Assembly (NCBI GenBank): GCA_001801215.1 | Contig: MGXA01000091.1 | Location: forward strand, 1-64,000 | Source of the DNA: Gallionellales bacterium RIFCSPLOWO2_02_FULL_59_110 | GTDB taxonomy: Bacteria > Pseudomonadota > Gammaproteobacteria > Burkholderiales > Gallionellaceae | DNA: 64,000 nucleotides | Direction: 5' to 3' | Shown: positions 1-11,947 of the stretch, piece by piece | Position numbering within the stretch: position 1 is the stretch's first letter | Layout of the letters: each line of letters begins with the position of its first letter | Notes under the pieces: generated by a model | Told to the model about the DNA's origin: nothing | Seen by the model: the letters and a program-made list of their open reading frames with translations, nothing else | Database searches by the model: none | Program-made: the position numbers and the translations under genes

Positions 1-278
1 CAGGCGAAATGCTGCGCTTCCCACGGGTGCCCGGACATAACCAGCGACTTAGCGGGCGTTGTTTGCTCGCTTAGTCGAATGGCTAGTGGTTTCATCAAAA
101 GTTTTTCGTAGATCACCGCATTCGCGCCCCGCGCAATCGCCTGCGCGATGAATTGGCGGCCATCCGTTTTTTCGCCCGGACAGGCGACGAAGGTGTCGCC
201 CTGCTCTACCGCGCGGCTGTCGGTCACGAGGCGTGTAATTTTCACGTTCAGTTCTTTTAACTGCTCAAGGGGGAACAT
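1..278 (-). CDS. murE: UDP-MurNAc-tripeptide synthetase MurE, N-terminal part (cut by window edge)
   Basis: The ATG lies at 276-278 and overlaps the ftsI stop by one base (TGATG), the usual dcw layout. The first ~53 residues fit the MurE N-terminal UMP-binding domain ([32 protein letters not shown]). MurE adds the third stem-peptide residue to UDP-MurNAc-dipeptide in the cytoplasm. The remaining ~39 residues up to the edge no longer resemble MurE ([15 protein letters not shown]), although the frame stays open. This could be a frameshift, an insertion or an assembly join. The ATP-binding and ligase domains lie outside the window. Confidence 0.7.
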   Translation of the reverse strand, partial: MFPLEQLKELNVKITRLVTDSRAVEQGDTFVACPGEKTDGRQFIAQAIARGANAVIYEKLLMKPLAIRLSEQTTPAKSLVMSGHPWEAQHFA

Positions 279-2008
279 CAGACTTCCTCCCTGACGATGT
301 CGGTTGGCGGCGCTATGACGTTGTCCAGCGGCGCATCGTTCGGCACGTTGAGCGCGTGCAGTGCCGCGCCCGTCACTTTGCTGAACACCGGCGCGGCGAC
401 CAGCCCGCCGTAATAATGCCCGTTGGCAGGCTCGTCGATCATCACCGCCACGATCAGACGCGGATCGGAGACCGGCGCGAAACCGACAAACGAGGCGACA
501 TAGCGGTCGATATAGCGGCCGTTTTCCAGTTTATGCGCGGTGCCGGTCTTGCCCGCCACGCGATAGCCCGCCACCTGCGCCAGGGGCGCCGTGCCGCCGG
601 GCTGCACCACCGATTCCAGCATGGCGCGCAGCGCTTGCGCGGTGCCGCCGGAAAACACCCTTTTCCCGAGCGCGGGCACATTCAGTTTCAGCAGCGACAC
701 CGGCTTCAGTTCACCGTCGCTGGCGAATACGGTGTAGGCGCGCGCCAGTTGCAGCAGGCTCACCGAAATGCCGTGCCCGTAGGACATGGTGGCCTGCTCG
801 ATGGGCTGCCAGGTCTTCGCGTCGCGCAATCTGCCCGATGCCTCGCCGGGAAAATTGCTGCCGGTCTGCGCGCCGAAACCGCTATCCGCAAGGCTTTGCC
901 ACAGCGTCTGCGCTTCGAGCGACAGGGCTATTTTGGCCGAGCCGATATTGCTGGATTTCTGGATGATCTGCGCCACGGTCAGCATCGGTTCCGGATGCGT
1001 ATCGCGGATTTTTTTGTTGCCTACAGTCAGCACGCCGCGCTCGGTGTTGATGATGCTTTCCGGGCGCACTTTGCCCTGTTCGATGGCGCAAGCCACTGTG
1101 AACGGCTTCATCGTCGAACCCGGCTCGAACAAATCGACGATCGCGCGGTTGCGCAGCATCTGGCTGCTGGCTTTGCTGCGGTTATTGGGGTTGTAGGCGG
1201 GATAATTGGCGAGCGCCAGCACTTCGCCGCTCCTCGCATCGAGCACCACCACCGCGCCGGATTTAGCGCGGTGCTGTTTCACCGCATCGGACAGTTCGCG
1301 GTAGGCGAGGTGCTGCACCCGGCTGTCCAGACTCAGTGCGATATCGCTGCCCGGCTTGGGCGCGTGGAGGTTGCCGGCATCCTCAACGATATGCCCGCGC
1401 CGATCCTTGATGACGCGCTGGCTGCCGGACTTGCCGCCCAGACGTTCCTGCAAAGCCAGTTCCAGCCCCTCCTGCCCGTTATCGTCCTGCCCGGTAAAGC
1501 CCAGCGTCTGCGCAACCGCTTCGCCCGCCGGGTAATAGCGGCGATATTCGCGTTGCAGCGAAATGCCGGGCAGATTCAGGCCCACCACTTTTTCGGCCTG
1601 ATCGGGAGGCAGATGGCGTTTGAGATAGACGAAATCGCGCGAGGTATCGAACAGGCGGCTTTTCAGCTCTCCCACATTCATGCCGAGAACCTGCGCCAGC
1701 TGCTTCACTTGACGGCTGTCGGCTTCCACCTCGTCCGGGCTGGCCCATGCCGATTCGACCGGTGTGCTGACGGCAAGGGGGATGCCGTTGCGGTCGGTGA
1801 GCATGCCGCGATGCGCGCCGACTTCGATCACGCGGCTATACCGCGCGTTGCCTTTTTCCTGCAAAAAGCCGTCATGTATCCCTTGCAAATACACGCCGCG
1901 CCCGAGCAATCCGAGCAATCCGAGCAGCAACAGCATAAATAACGCGGTGGCGCGCCATCCGGGCAATTCTGCCGTAATGTCTGGATGTGCGCTGGACGCA
2001 TAATTCAT
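278..2008 (-). CDS. ftsI: Septal peptidoglycan transpeptidase FtsI (PBP3)
   Basis: This 576-residue class B penicillin-binding protein cross-links septal peptidoglycan with FtsW at the divisome. One N-terminal membrane anchor (about residues 20-40) is followed by the PBP dimerisation domain and the transpeptidase domain. All three active-site motifs are present: STMK with the acyl-enzyme serine at 298, SSN at 352-354 and KTGT at 487-490. Length is normal for the family. The start overlaps the end of ftsL by four bases and the stop overlaps murE, so the genes are translationally coupled. Transcription probably comes from the mraZ promoter upstream. Confidence 0.96.
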   Translation of the reverse strand: MNYASSAHPDITAELPGWRATALFMLLLLGLLGLLGRGVYLQGIHDGFLQEKGNARYSRVIEVGAHRGMLTDRNGIPLAVSTPVESAWASPDEVEADSRQVKQLAQVLGMNVGELKSRLFDTSRDFVYLKRHLPPDQAEKVVGLNLPGISLQREYRRYYPAGEAVAQTLGFTGQDDNGQEGLELALQERLGGKSGSQRVIKDRRGHIVEDAGNLHAPKPGSDIALSLDSRVQHLAYRELSDAVKQHRAKSGAVVVLDARSGEVLALANYPAYNPNNRSKASSQMLRNRAIVDLFEPGSTMKPFTVACAIEQGKVRPESIINTERGVLTVGNKKIRDTHPEPMLTVAQIIQKSSNIGSAKIALSLEAQTLWQSLADSGFGAQTGSNFPGEASGRLRDAKTWQPIEQATMSYGHGISVSLLQLARAYTVFASDGELKPVSLLKLNVPALGKRVFSGGTAQALRAMLESVVQPGGTAPLAQVAGYRVAGKTGTAHKLENGRYIDRYVASFVGFAPVSDPRLIVAVMIDEPANGHYYGGLVAAPVFSKVTGAALHALNVPNDAPLDNVIAPPTDIVREEV

Positions 2009-2322
2009 GGTTTCTTGTCTGGTTGGCCGTCAGGCTTTGCCCGTATAAATCTGACTTGCCCGTTCCCGGGCAACTGCATCTGCAACTGGCGCAGCGCAAT
2101 TTTTTCCACTTGCGCCGGCGTGGCCAGGGTGCTTTGCTCCAATTGCAACTGCCCCCATTCCACTTCCATCTGCTGCGCGAGCTCCTTTTGTTTTTGCAGC
2201 TCGATGTACAGTTTGCGCGCCTTGTGCTGCGAAGTGACCACGCTCAGCGCGCAGATCACCACCGCCGCCAGCAGCAGCACATTTAAAGCGCCCCCGAGCA
2301 TCACATCGCTGCGCCACATCAC
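2005..2322 (-). CDS. ftsL: Cell division protein FtsL
   Basis: This 105-residue bitopic membrane protein has a short N-terminus, one hydrophobic segment (about residues 10-27) and a periplasmic heptad-like coiled coil (roughly 30-85), as expected for FtsL. It forms the FtsQLB subcomplex that activates FtsWI. Identification rests on size, topology and its place between rsmH and ftsI, because the family has little sequence conservation. Its start overlaps the end of rsmH and its stop overlaps the ftsI start. Confidence 0.88.
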   Translation of the reverse strand: MMWRSDVMLGGALNVLLLAAVVICALSVVTSQHKARKLYIELQKQKELAQQMEVEWGQLQLEQSTLATPAQVEKIALRQLQMQLPGNGQVRFIRAKPDGQPDKKP

Positions 2323-3239
2323 AAGCGCTCCGCCACGCGCAGCACCGCGCTGCGCGCGCGCGGATTGGCCCGCACTTCAGCCTCGCTCGCTCGCACCGCC
2401 TTGCCGGCCAGATACAATTTTCCCTGCGGCACTTCGCTGGCACGGATCGGCACATCGCGCGGCAATTTGTCGCCTTCAGCCATGTCGCGCATGAAATGCT
2501 TCACGATGCGATCTTCCAGCGAATGGAAGCTGATCACTGCCAGGCGCCCGCCGGTCTTGAGATGCGTCACGCATTCCGGCAGCACCCGCGCAAGCTCTTC
2601 GAGTTCCCCGTTGAGAAAAATCCGTATAGCCTGAAAGGTGCGCGTTGCCGGGTTCTGCCCGGCTTCGCGGGTACGTACCGTTTTGCCAACCAGCTCGACG
2701 AGCTGCCGCGTGGTGAGGATGGGTTGGACTGCGCGCGCCGCAACAACCGCCCTTGCAATCTGCTTAGCAAACCGTTCTTCGCCGTAATCACGTATCACCC
2801 CCGCAAGAAAACCTTCATCCACCGTCGCCAGCCACTCGGCCGCAGTCATCCCGCCGCTGGTGTCCATGCGCATGTCCAGCGGCGCATCAAAGCGAAAACT
2901 GAAACCGCGCCGCGCATCGTCCAGTTGCGGCGACGACACCCCGAGATCCAGCAGGATGCCATCCACTCTTTCTGCGCCCTGCTCGCGCAACACTTCCGCC
3001 AGATGCGCGAAACCGCGATGCACCATGCAAAAGCGCGCATCGCGCCATGTGTTGCCTGCCGCCACCGCCGCCGGATCCTTGTCCAGCGCAATCAATTTGC
3101 CTTTGCCGCCGAGCCGTTCCAAAATCAGCGCGCTGTGCCCGCCACGCCCGAACGTCCCGTCCACGTAGATGCCGTCCGGCTTGATGTCCAGCGCTTCGAC
3201 CGCTTCATTCAGTAAAACGGTGGTGTGGGCTAATTCCAT
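2319..3239 (-). CDS. rsmH: 16S rRNA (cytosine1402-N4)-methyltransferase RsmH
   Basis: RsmH (MraW) methylates N4 of C1402 in the 16S rRNA decoding centre using SAM. The 306-residue product begins [12 protein letters not shown], the usual start, so the upstream in-frame extension is rejected. The SAM-binding region [10 protein letters not shown] and the [13 protein letters not shown] motif are clear, and the C-terminal [13 protein letters not shown] block is intact. The gene overlaps ftsL by four bases and follows mraZ after about 120 bases, matching the standard mraZ-rsmH-ftsL-ftsI order. Confidence 0.96.
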   Translation of the reverse strand: MELAHTTVLLNEAVEALDIKPDGIYVDGTFGRGGHSALILERLGGKGKLIALDKDPAAVAAGNTWRDARFCMVHRGFAHLAEVLREQGAERVDGILLDLGVSSPQLDDARRGFSFRFDAPLDMRMDTSGGMTAAEWLATVDEGFLAGVIRDYGEERFAKQIARAVVAARAVQPILTTRQLVELVGKTVRTREAGQNPATRTFQAIRIFLNGELEELARVLPECVTHLKTGGRLAVISFHSLEDRIVKHFMRDMAEGDKLPRDVPIRASEVPQGKLYLAGKAVRASEAEVRANPRARSAVLRVAERL

Positions 3240-3254
3240 TTCATAAATAAAAAA

Positions 3255-3325
3255 TCGTAGGCCGGGCTCCGCCCGACAGCCCTCCGACAAACCTGATCCG
3301 GCAGGCATAGCCCGCCCAACAAAAT
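3255..3325. repeat. Short palindromic intergenic repeat between mraZ and rsmH
   Basis: This GC-rich stretch carries a CGGGC-TCC-GCCCG hairpin followed by a degenerate second copy (GGCAGG, GCCCGCCC). It resembles small extragenic repeats scattered in proteobacterial genomes. No reading frame or promoter is evident, and an effect on readthrough from mraZ to rsmH is only possible, not shown. Confidence 0.4.
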
Positions 3326-3360
3326 TGCACTGTCGATCTGAAAATGTAATAGGCCCTCAC

Positions 3361-3807
3361 TCATAACGAGAAGCCTTCCAGTTCCGGAGGCAGTTCCCCA
3401 TCCATGAACGACAGCGCGGTTTCCTGCTGCGCCTGCCATTTCGCCTCGTCCCACAATTCGAATTTGTTGCCCTGCCCGACCAGCATCACGCGTTTATCCA
3501 GTGCGGCCACGCCGCGCAAGGCTGGAGAAATCAACACGCGCCCGGCGCCGTCCATCACCACATCCTCGGCATAACCGATCAGGCGGCGCTGCAACGCACG
3601 GATTTTCGGGTTGAGCGCGGAGAGCTTGAGCAGCTTGTCGCGGATCGGCTGCCATTCTGGCTGCGGATACAGCAGCAGACAGCCGTCGGCATCGGCGGTC
3701 AACACCAGGTTGCCCGCGCAATTCGCGAGCAGCATGTCGCGATGCCGCGCCGGTATCGCCAGCCTGCCTTTGCTGTCCAGATTAAGTTGCGCCGCTCCCT
3801 GAAACAT
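3361..3807 (-). CDS. mraZ: Transcriptional regulator MraZ
   Basis: MraZ is a SpoVT-AbrB-fold repressor that binds the promoter of its own dcw operon. The 148-residue product has the two tandem MraZ domains with their DSKGRLAIPARHR and DGAGRVLISPALR signatures. I chose the ATG at 3805-3807, giving MFQGAAQLNLDSKG, over an upstream GTG because the shorter form matches the family. Four TGG-type boxes on a 10-base period lie immediately upstream, with a strong sigma70 promoter beyond them, consistent with autoregulation. Confidence 0.95.
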   Translation of the reverse strand: MFQGAAQLNLDSKGRLAIPARHRDMLLANCAGNLVLTADADGCLLLYPQPEWQPIRDKLLKLSALNPKIRALQRRLIGYAEDVVMDGAGRVLISPALRGVAALDKRVMLVGQGNKFELWDEAKWQAQQETALSFMDGELPPELEGFSL

Positions 3808-3815
3808 CTTCTCAA

Positions 3816-3850
3816 CCCCACTTTTACCCACTTTTTACCACTTAAGCCCA
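3816..3850 (-). promoter_or_regulatory. MraZ operator, four TGG-type boxes spaced 10 bp
   Basis: Read on the minus strand, TGGGC, TGGTA, TGGGT and TGGGG occur at 3846-3850, 3836-3840, 3826-3830 and 3816-3820, exactly one per 10 bases. Known MraZ operators are TGGGN repeats with 5-base spacers, one per helical turn. Here one box is degenerate (TGGTA). The array lies between the -10 element and the mraZ start codon, so bound MraZ would block the promoter. Confidence 0.85.
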
Positions 3851-3878
3851 CTATATTGAAAAAAAACTAGCCCGTCAA
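3850..3878 (-). promoter_or_regulatory. Sigma70 promoter of the mraZ/dcw operon
   Basis: On the minus strand, TTGACG (3873-3878) and TATAGT (3850-3855) are separated by exactly 17 bases, and the last base of the -10 touches the first MraZ box. This is a near-consensus promoter directed at mraZ. The rest of the gap to pepP (about 3879-4110) is AT-rich with a short AGCGG/CCGCT hairpin. I see no gene in it. Confidence 0.8.
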
Positions 3879-4110
3879 GCGGAAAAACCGCTTTTTTCTT
3901 TACGGGACAAGGGGTTAGCGCGGGAAGTTAAAGAAAAACAAATTTACTTAAAAAGCAATGGATTGCGCAAACAAGCTAAAGTTGTTTGTAATGGATGGTC
4001 AGGTTATTTTGGCGGATTGCCGTTGACCGGCGACTAACCTGAGGTGCGCGGATTATTGGGAAGCTGCTTGAACTTTTACCCGCAGAAATCCCGGGGGCTG
4101 TTCACGGCTT

Positions 4111-6266
<2,156 letters not shown>

Positions 6267-7262
6267 TCAAAACGTGTAACCCACCTGTTTGTTGTGCGGT
6301 TCCAGTTCATCCAGCAGGTTGAGCAGGGGCCTGAGGCCGATATAGCGCTCGCATGCAGCGCGCAGATAGTCCATAACCAGCGGCAGGTCTTTCAGGTAAC
6401 CGTCTTTGCCGTCGCGGTGATACAGGCGCGCGAAGATGCCCAACACCTTGAGATGGCGCTGCACGCCCATCCACTCATAGTCGCGGTAGAAACCGGAAAA
6501 ATCGTCAGCTACCGGCAGCCCGGCCTTGCGCGCCTTTTCCCAGTAGCGGATCAGCCAGTCGAGCGTTTCCGCTTCTTCCCGGCGGATATAGGCATCCTTG
6601 AACAGCGACGCCAGGTCGTAGGTGATCGGGCCATATACCGCATCCTGAAAATCGAGGATGCCGGGATTCGGTTCGGTTGCCATCAGGTTGCGCGAATGAT
6701 AGTCGCGATGCACATATACGCGCGGCTGCGCCAGATTGCTGGCGAGGATGCGACGGAAGCATTCTTCCAGCGCGCCCCGCTGGCTATCGCCAAGCGCCAC
6801 GCCGAGATGTTTGGCGATGTACCACTCCGGAAACAGGTTGAGTTCGCGGCGCAGCAGCGCTTCGTCGTAAGGCGGCAATTCTTTTTCATTCGAGGCGAGC
6901 TGGATTTTGATCAGGGCGTCGGTGGCCGCACCGTAAAGTTCACGCGCCGTATCACCGTTCAGCGCTTGCAGGTAGGTGGTACTGCCCAGGTCGGACAGCA
7001 GCAGAAAACCCTGCCGCAAGTCCTGCGCATACACGTGCGGCACATGCGTCCCCGCCGCTTCGAACAGTTGGGCGATATGCAAAAACGGGCGGCAGTCCTC
7101 GTGTTGCGGCGGAGCGTCCATCACGATGAGCGTCCGCCCATCCGGGAAAGTGGCGCGAAAATAGCGGCGGAAGCTGGCATCGGCGGAGGCCGGGGCAAGG
7201 GTAAAGGTCTCGCCGGGAAACTGGCTGTGCAGCCATGCGCTAAGGAGTTGCTGGCGCTGCAT
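6267..7262 (-). CDS. amgK: Anomeric MurNAc/GlcNAc kinase AmgK
   Basis: This aminoglycoside-phosphotransferase-fold kinase of 331 residues phosphorylates the anomeric position of MurNAc or GlcNAc from wall turnover. The catalytic loop VHRDYHSRNLM (Brenner-type HxDxxxxN) and the metal-binding ILDFQDAVYGP are present. The start MQRQQLLSAW at 7262 leaves 57 bases to the divergent lptD start. Divergence from lptD with murU just downstream reproduces the arrangement known in Pseudomonas, which supports the specific assignment over a generic phosphotransferase. Confidence 0.88.
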   Translation of the reverse strand: MQRQQLLSAWLHSQFPGETFTLAPASADASFRRYFRATFPDGRTLIVMDAPPQHEDCRPFLHIAQLFEAAGTHVPHVYAQDLRQGFLLLSDLGSTTYLQALNGDTARELYGAATDALIKIQLASNEKELPPYDEALLRRELNLFPEWYIAKHLGVALGDSQRGALEECFRRILASNLAQPRVYVHRDYHSRNLMATEPNPGILDFQDAVYGPITYDLASLFKDAYIRREEAETLDWLIRYWEKARKAGLPVADDFSGFYRDYEWMGVQRHLKVLGIFARLYHRDGKDGYLKDLPLVMDYLRAACERYIGLRPLLNLLDELEPHNKQVGYTF

Positions 7263-7319
7263 ATCGGGCTTTCCGATGTTAATGGTAAACTTGCGGAAGT
7301 TTACCACCTTACTATCGTC

Positions 7320-9536
7320 ATGCGGTTTCGCTTCAAGCCTGTCGCATTTTCCTTGCTCTGCACTTTTGCGCATCATGCCAGCGCGAATGCGGAGTTGTTC
7401 GCGCTGCGCATGGACAAAACCTTTATGGTGATAACCGATCCGGCGCATGAGTCTCCCGCCTTCGTGGAAGCCGATTACCTGGCGGGCCAGAAGGAAAACA
7501 TGATCGAGGCAACCGGCAACGCGATATTGCGCAAGCGCTGGCAGTCGATCCGTGCCGATCGCCTGCTGTACTCCCAGGATACGCAGGATCTCGAGGCGCA
7601 TGGTTCGGTGGTGCTGGAACAGGACGGCAACACGATGAGCGGGCCGCATCTCAAGCTGAACCTGGACACCAGCATCGGCACCATGACACAACCGGAGTTT
7701 TACCTGATAGAAAACGGCGGGCGCGGCGCGGCGAACATGCTGCACATTCACGACAAGCAGCATTACACGCTGGATAACGCATCCTATACCACCTGCCCGG
7801 CCGAGGACGAGGACTGGCTGCTGAAAATGCGCGGCCTGGAAATTGATCGCGACCGGCAGATCGGAACCGCCTATCATGCCTGGATCGAATTCATGGGTGT
7901 ACCGATCCTGTATTCGCCCTGGATGAACTTTCCGCTCAACGATCAGCGCAAATCGGGGCTCTTGTCGCCGGTATTCGGCAGTACCACCCAGGGCGGCAGG
8001 GAATTGACCTTGCCTTATTACTGGAACATTGCGCCGAACCGCGATGCGACGATTGCGCCGCGCATAATGACCAAGCGCGGAATATTGCTCAACAATGAAT
8101 TCCGCTATCTGGAGCCGCGTTATGGCGGAGAATTGCAGGTGGACGTGTTGCCCAATGACAAGCTGGCGATGCGCAGCCGCACGCGGGTTCACCTCACGCA
8201 TAACCACGCCTTGGCGGGCGGGCTGAGCGGCTTCGCCAACCTGCACAGCGTCTCGGACGACGCGTATTTCCGCGACTTGGGGAACACGGTGAATGCCACG
8301 TCCCAGGCCAATCTGCTGCAGGAAGCGGTATTGACTTACGGTGCCGGATGGTGGAATGCGGCCGCGCGCGTACAGCGCTACCAGACCCTGCAAGACCCGG
8401 CTGCGCCAATCAGCGTGCCTTACAAACGCATGCCGCAATTGCTGGTCAACGCGCAGCGAAACTTCGCCGGTGCCAACCTTGCGTTTGCCGGGGAGTTTGT
8501 CGATTTCAGCCACTCCACCGCGCCGAATGCCCGGCGCTTGGTAATCAACCCCAGCGTCAGCTACCCCCTGGTCAATGATCCCGCTTTTTACGTGACGCCG
8601 AAAATCGCCTTGCACCATACGCATTATGCGCTGGGCGCCAATAATGCCAGCGGTTCGTCGAACGTTTCGCGCACCTTGCCGCTACTGAGCTTGGATAGCG
8701 GCGTTGCTTTCGAACGCGACTGGGATCTGTTCGGCGGCAGCTACGTGCATACGCTGGAGCCGCGCGCCTTCTACGTTTATGTGCCGTACAAAAACCAGGA
8801 TGCGCTGCCCAACTTCGATTCGGCGCAGGCCGGTTTCGATTTCACCCAGATGTTCACCGAGAACCGCTTCTTCGGCAGCGACCGGGTGGGCGACTCGAAT
8901 CACATTACGCTGGCCATGACCTCTCGTTTGCTCGATCAGGAAAACGGCATGGAGCGGCTGAAGCTGCTGGTGGGGGAACGCTTCAGCCTGGAAACACCCA
9001 AGGTAAACCTGGTCGCGCCCACCATGACCACCAATAAATCCGACATTTTGCTCGCCGCCTCCGGAAGCGTGACCAAGGCATGGTCTTTTGACAGCGAGTT
9101 TCAGTACGACCCAAACCAGTCGCACAGCCAACGCTATAATATTGCCGCGCGCTACCGGCCGGAACTGGGCAAGTCCCTCGACCTGGGCTACCGCTTCGCC
9201 CGCAGCACCTTGCGCCAGGTGGATCTTTCCGGGCAGTGGCCGTTATCCGGCCACTGGCGTGCGGTGGGACGTTTGAATTATTCCCTGCAGGACGGCAAAA
9301 CCTTGGAGTCGATCGCCGGGCTTGAGTATAATCAAAGCTGCTGGACGTTCCGATTTGTGGCACAACGCTTTACCGTCGCGGCACAACAGGTCAATACGGG
9401 CATTTTCCTGCAACTTGAACTGAACGACTTGATCAGTGTCGGCGTGGATCCCATTAATGCCTTGAAGCAAAACGTGCCAAGCTACACCAAGTTAAACGAA
9501 AAACCCGCCAGCAAACCCAGTTCAGTCTTGCGTTGA
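7320..9536 (+). CDS. lptD: LPS-assembly outer membrane protein LptD
   Basis: LptD inserts lipopolysaccharide into the outer leaflet of the outer membrane together with the lipoprotein LptE. The 738-residue product has a signal peptide (cleavage near HASANA), an LptA-like beta-jellyroll domain (about 40-170) and the C-terminal barrel. Cysteines in SYTTCPAED and NQSCWTF are candidates for the interdomain disulphide, but the usual four-cysteine set is reduced. I start at MRFRFKPVAF, since the longer open frame upstream is antisense to amgK. The stop overlaps a possible TTG just before surA, so the genes form one operon. Confidence 0.94.
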   Translation: MRFRFKPVAFSLLCTFAHHASANAELFALRMDKTFMVITDPAHESPAFVEADYLAGQKENMIEATGNAILRKRWQSIRADRLLYSQDTQDLEAHGSVVLEQDGNTMSGPHLKLNLDTSIGTMTQPEFYLIENGGRGAANMLHIHDKQHYTLDNASYTTCPAEDEDWLLKMRGLEIDRDRQIGTAYHAWIEFMGVPILYSPWMNFPLNDQRKSGLLSPVFGSTTQGGRELTLPYYWNIAPNRDATIAPRIMTKRGILLNNEFRYLEPRYGGELQVDVLPNDKLAMRSRTRVHLTHNHALAGGLSGFANLHSVSDDAYFRDLGNTVNATSQANLLQEAVLTYGAGWWNAAARVQRYQTLQDPAAPISVPYKRMPQLLVNAQRNFAGANLAFAGEFVDFSHSTAPNARRLVINPSVSYPLVNDPAFYVTPKIALHHTHYALGANNASGSSNVSRTLPLLSLDSGVAFERDWDLFGGSYVHTLEPRAFYVYVPYKNQDALPNFDSAQAGFDFTQMFTENRFFGSDRVGDSNHITLAMTSRLLDQENGMERLKLLVGERFSLETPKVNLVAPTMTTNKSDILLAASGSVTKAWSFDSEFQYDPNQSHSQRYNIAARYRPELGKSLDLGYRFARSTLRQVDLSGQWPLSGHWRAVGRLNYSLQDGKTLESIAGLEYNQSCWTFRFVAQRFTVAAQQVNTGIFLQLELNDLISVGVDPINALKQNVPSYTKLNEKPASKPSSVLR

Positions 9537-9550
9537 GCAAAGGAATGATG

Positions 9551-10906
9551 ATGTCTAGAATGGCAGCCGCCGCGCTGATTTGCTGTGCCACTTTCATTGC
9601 AGCCTCCCCGGTTTCTGCTGCCGATGCCGCGTCGGCGAAGCCTGCGCAGGCTCCTGCCGCTATCGATCCGCAAAAACAGGTTGCGGCGGTCGATTGGGTC
9701 GTTGCCGTGGTCAACGACGACGTAATCACCCGCAACGAACTGGATGACCGGCTGCGCGTGGTAGTGCGGCAGTTGCAGAAACAGGGCACATCGCTGCCTG
9801 CCCCGAAGGTGCTGGAAAAGCAAATACTCGAACGCATGATTACCGACATGTTGCAGGCGCAGCATGCCAAGGAAAACGGCATTCGCGTGGATGACACCCA
9901 GCTCGACTTGGCAATTACGCGCATCGCACAGCAGAACGGCTCCCCGTCGCTAGCAGAATTCCGGGCAAGACTGGAAACGGACGGCGTGGATTTCAAAAAA
10001 TTCCGCGAAGAAATACGCAGCGAAATTATTTCCACACGCCTGCGCGAGCGCGAGGTGGAGAGCAAACTGATCATCGGCGACGGCGAAGTGGACAACTACC
10101 TTGCCAACAAGAAAAAAATGGGCGGGGCGGAAGAAGAACTTCACCTCGCGCATATTCTGGTGGTCATACCGGAGCAGGCCAGCGCGGAGAAAATCCAGGC
10201 TGCGCGCGACAAAGCCAAGCACGCATTGAACCAATTAAGGGATGGCGCGGATTTCGCGCAAGTCGCGGCGGGCTATTCCGACGCCAAGGATGCGCTGAAA
10301 GGCGGAGATCTCGGCTGGCGGCCAGGCGACCGCTTGCCGCCGCTGTTTGCCGGTGAACTGCAAAAACTGCAACCCGGACAGGTCACTCCGGTATTGCGCA
10401 GCCCGAACGGTTTTCACATCCTCAAACTGGTTGACCGGCGCAGCGCCGGTGCGCCGGTGGTGATTGCGCAAACCCATGCACGTCACATCCTGATCAAGAC
10501 CAGCGAGATCGTTTCCGAAAGTGAAGCAAAAAAACAGCTGATGGAAATCAAGGCGCGCATTGAAGCCGGCATGGATTTTGCCGAGCAGGCGAGGCGCTTT
10601 TCCCAGGACGGCAGCGCACAACAGGGCGGCGACCTGGACTGGCTCTCGCCCGGGCAGACCGTTCCCGAGTTCGAGGCGGTGATTAACAGGCTGCAACCCG
10701 GCATGATGGATGTGGCGCAAACGCAATTCGGCTGGCATCTGATCCAGGTGCTGGAACGGAGGGATACCGATGTCAGCGAACAGCAGCAGCGCCAGCAAGC
10801 GCGCATCGCCATCGCCACGTTCAAAGCCGATGAGCAGTATCAGGACTGGTTGCGCCAGTTGCGCGACCGCGCCTTTGTCGAATATCGCCTTGAAGAAACA
10901 CGGTAA
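9551..10906 (+). CDS. surA: Periplasmic chaperone and peptidyl-prolyl isomerase SurA
   Basis: SurA escorts outer-membrane proteins, including LptD, across the periplasm. The 451-residue product has a signal peptide ending around PVSA-ADA, an N-terminal chaperone domain starting WVVAVVNDDVITRNEL, two parvulin domains (beginning near LHLAHILV and HARHILIK) and a C-terminal helix. Three ATGs stand in a row; the third (9551) is best spaced from AAAGGA. It lies directly after lptD and before pdxA, a widely conserved order. Confidence 0.95.
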   Translation: MSRMAAAALICCATFIAASPVSAADAASAKPAQAPAAIDPQKQVAAVDWVVAVVNDDVITRNELDDRLRVVVRQLQKQGTSLPAPKVLEKQILERMITDMLQAQHAKENGIRVDDTQLDLAITRIAQQNGSPSLAEFRARLETDGVDFKKFREEIRSEIISTRLREREVESKLIIGDGEVDNYLANKKKMGGAEEELHLAHILVVIPEQASAEKIQAARDKAKHALNQLRDGADFAQVAAGYSDAKDALKGGDLGWRPGDRLPPLFAGELQKLQPGQVTPVLRSPNGFHILKLVDRRSAGAPVVIAQTHARHILIKTSEIVSESEAKKQLMEIKARIEAGMDFAEQARRFSQDGSAQQGGDLDWLSPGQTVPEFEAVINRLQPGMMDVAQTQFGWHLIQVLERRDTDVSEQQQRQQARIAIATFKADEQYQDWLRQLRDRAFVEYRLEETR

Positions 10907-10909
10907 GCG

Positions 10910-11947
10910 GTGAACGCGGCATCCGATCCGCTTCCGTTGGCAATCACCGCCGGCGAACCGGCCGGCATCGGCCCGGATTTGTGCGTGCAGCTTGCCGCCG
11001 CGCCGCCCGATATTCCGTTCGTCGTCGTTGCCGATAAAAACCTGCTGCAGCAGCGCGCCGCGCAACTCGGCCTGAATTTACGGCTGCGCGATTATGCTGC
11101 CACAAGGGGGGTTGCCGAACCGGAAGCAATTGCCCCTTCTCCCTTCTCCCTTCCCCCTTCCCTGCCTGTCCTCCATGTTCCGCTTTCCGCACCATGCCAT
11201 GCAGGCGAGCTAAATGCCGCCAACAGCGGCTATGTGCTGGCGACCCTGCGCCGCGCCATGCAAGGTTGCCAGACGGGTGAGTTTTCCGGCATGGTCACCG
11301 CCCCGGTGCACAAAGGCATTATCAACGACGCCGGAGTACCGTTCACCGGGCATACCGAGTTTCTGGCCGAGCAGACGCATACTCCATTGGTGGTGATGAT
11401 GCTGGCCGGTGGCGGGATGCGCGTGGCGCTGGCCACCACCCATCTTCCGCTGAAAGACGTGCCTGGCGCAATTACCGCGCCGTTGCTGGAAAACGTGCTG
11501 CGCATCATCCGGCGCGATCTGCAACGCCGCTTCGGCATCGCGCAGCCGCGCATCCTAGTGGCCGGATTGAATCCCCATGCGGGAGAAGGCGGATATCTGG
11601 GGCGCGAGGAGATCGAGGTGATGATCCCGGTGCTGGACCGGCTGCGCGCCGAGGGTTTCGATGTCAGCGTGCCGCTGCCCGCCGACACCTTGTTCACCCC
11701 GCAAAAACTCGCGCAATGCGACTGCGTGCTGGCGATGTACCACGATCAGGGGCTGCCGGTGCTCAAACACGCCAGCTTCGGGCAGGGCGTAAACATCACG
11801 CTCGGCCTGCCGATCATCCGCACTTCGGTGGATCACGGCACGGCGCTGGATCTGGCCGGAACCGGCAAGGCAGAAGCCGGTAGCCTGCTTGAGGCAATCA
11901 GGGTCGCGGCACAGATGGCGCGCAACGAACCGGCATACCGTGCATAA
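10910..11947 (+). CDS. pdxA: 4-hydroxythreonine-4-phosphate dehydrogenase PdxA
   Basis: PdxA oxidises 4-phosphohydroxy-L-threonine in the DXP-dependent pyridoxal phosphate pathway. The 345-residue protein begins with GTG and shows [28 protein letters not shown] and [11 protein letters not shown], which include the metal and substrate ligands. An atypical serine/proline stretch at about residues 74-84 comes from a polypyrimidine tract at 11127-11163 and looks inserted between two conserved blocks. It is close to surA and overlaps the rsmA start by eight bases. Confidence 0.94.
   Translation: MNAASDPLPLAITAGEPAGIGPDLCVQLAAAPPDIPFVVVADKNLLQQRAAQLGLNLRLRDYAATRGVAEPEAIAPSPFSLPPSLPVLHVPLSAPCHAGELNAANSGYVLATLRRAMQGCQTGEFSGMVTAPVHKGIINDAGVPFTGHTEFLAEQTHTPLVVMMLAGGGMRVALATTHLPLKDVPGAITAPLLENVLRIIRRDLQRRFGIAQPRILVAGLNPHAGEGGYLGREEIEVMIPVLDRLRAEGFDVSVPLPADTLFTPQKLAQCDCVLAMYHDQGLPVLKHASFGQGVNITLGLPIIRTSVDHGTALDLAGTGKAEAGSLLEAIRVAAQMARNEPAYRA

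Noticed and set aside
3878-3896. AGCGG-AAAAA-CCGCT hairpin with T-run on the plus strand
   Set aside because: It looks like a terminator, but no plus-strand gene ends nearby and the stem is only 5 bp.
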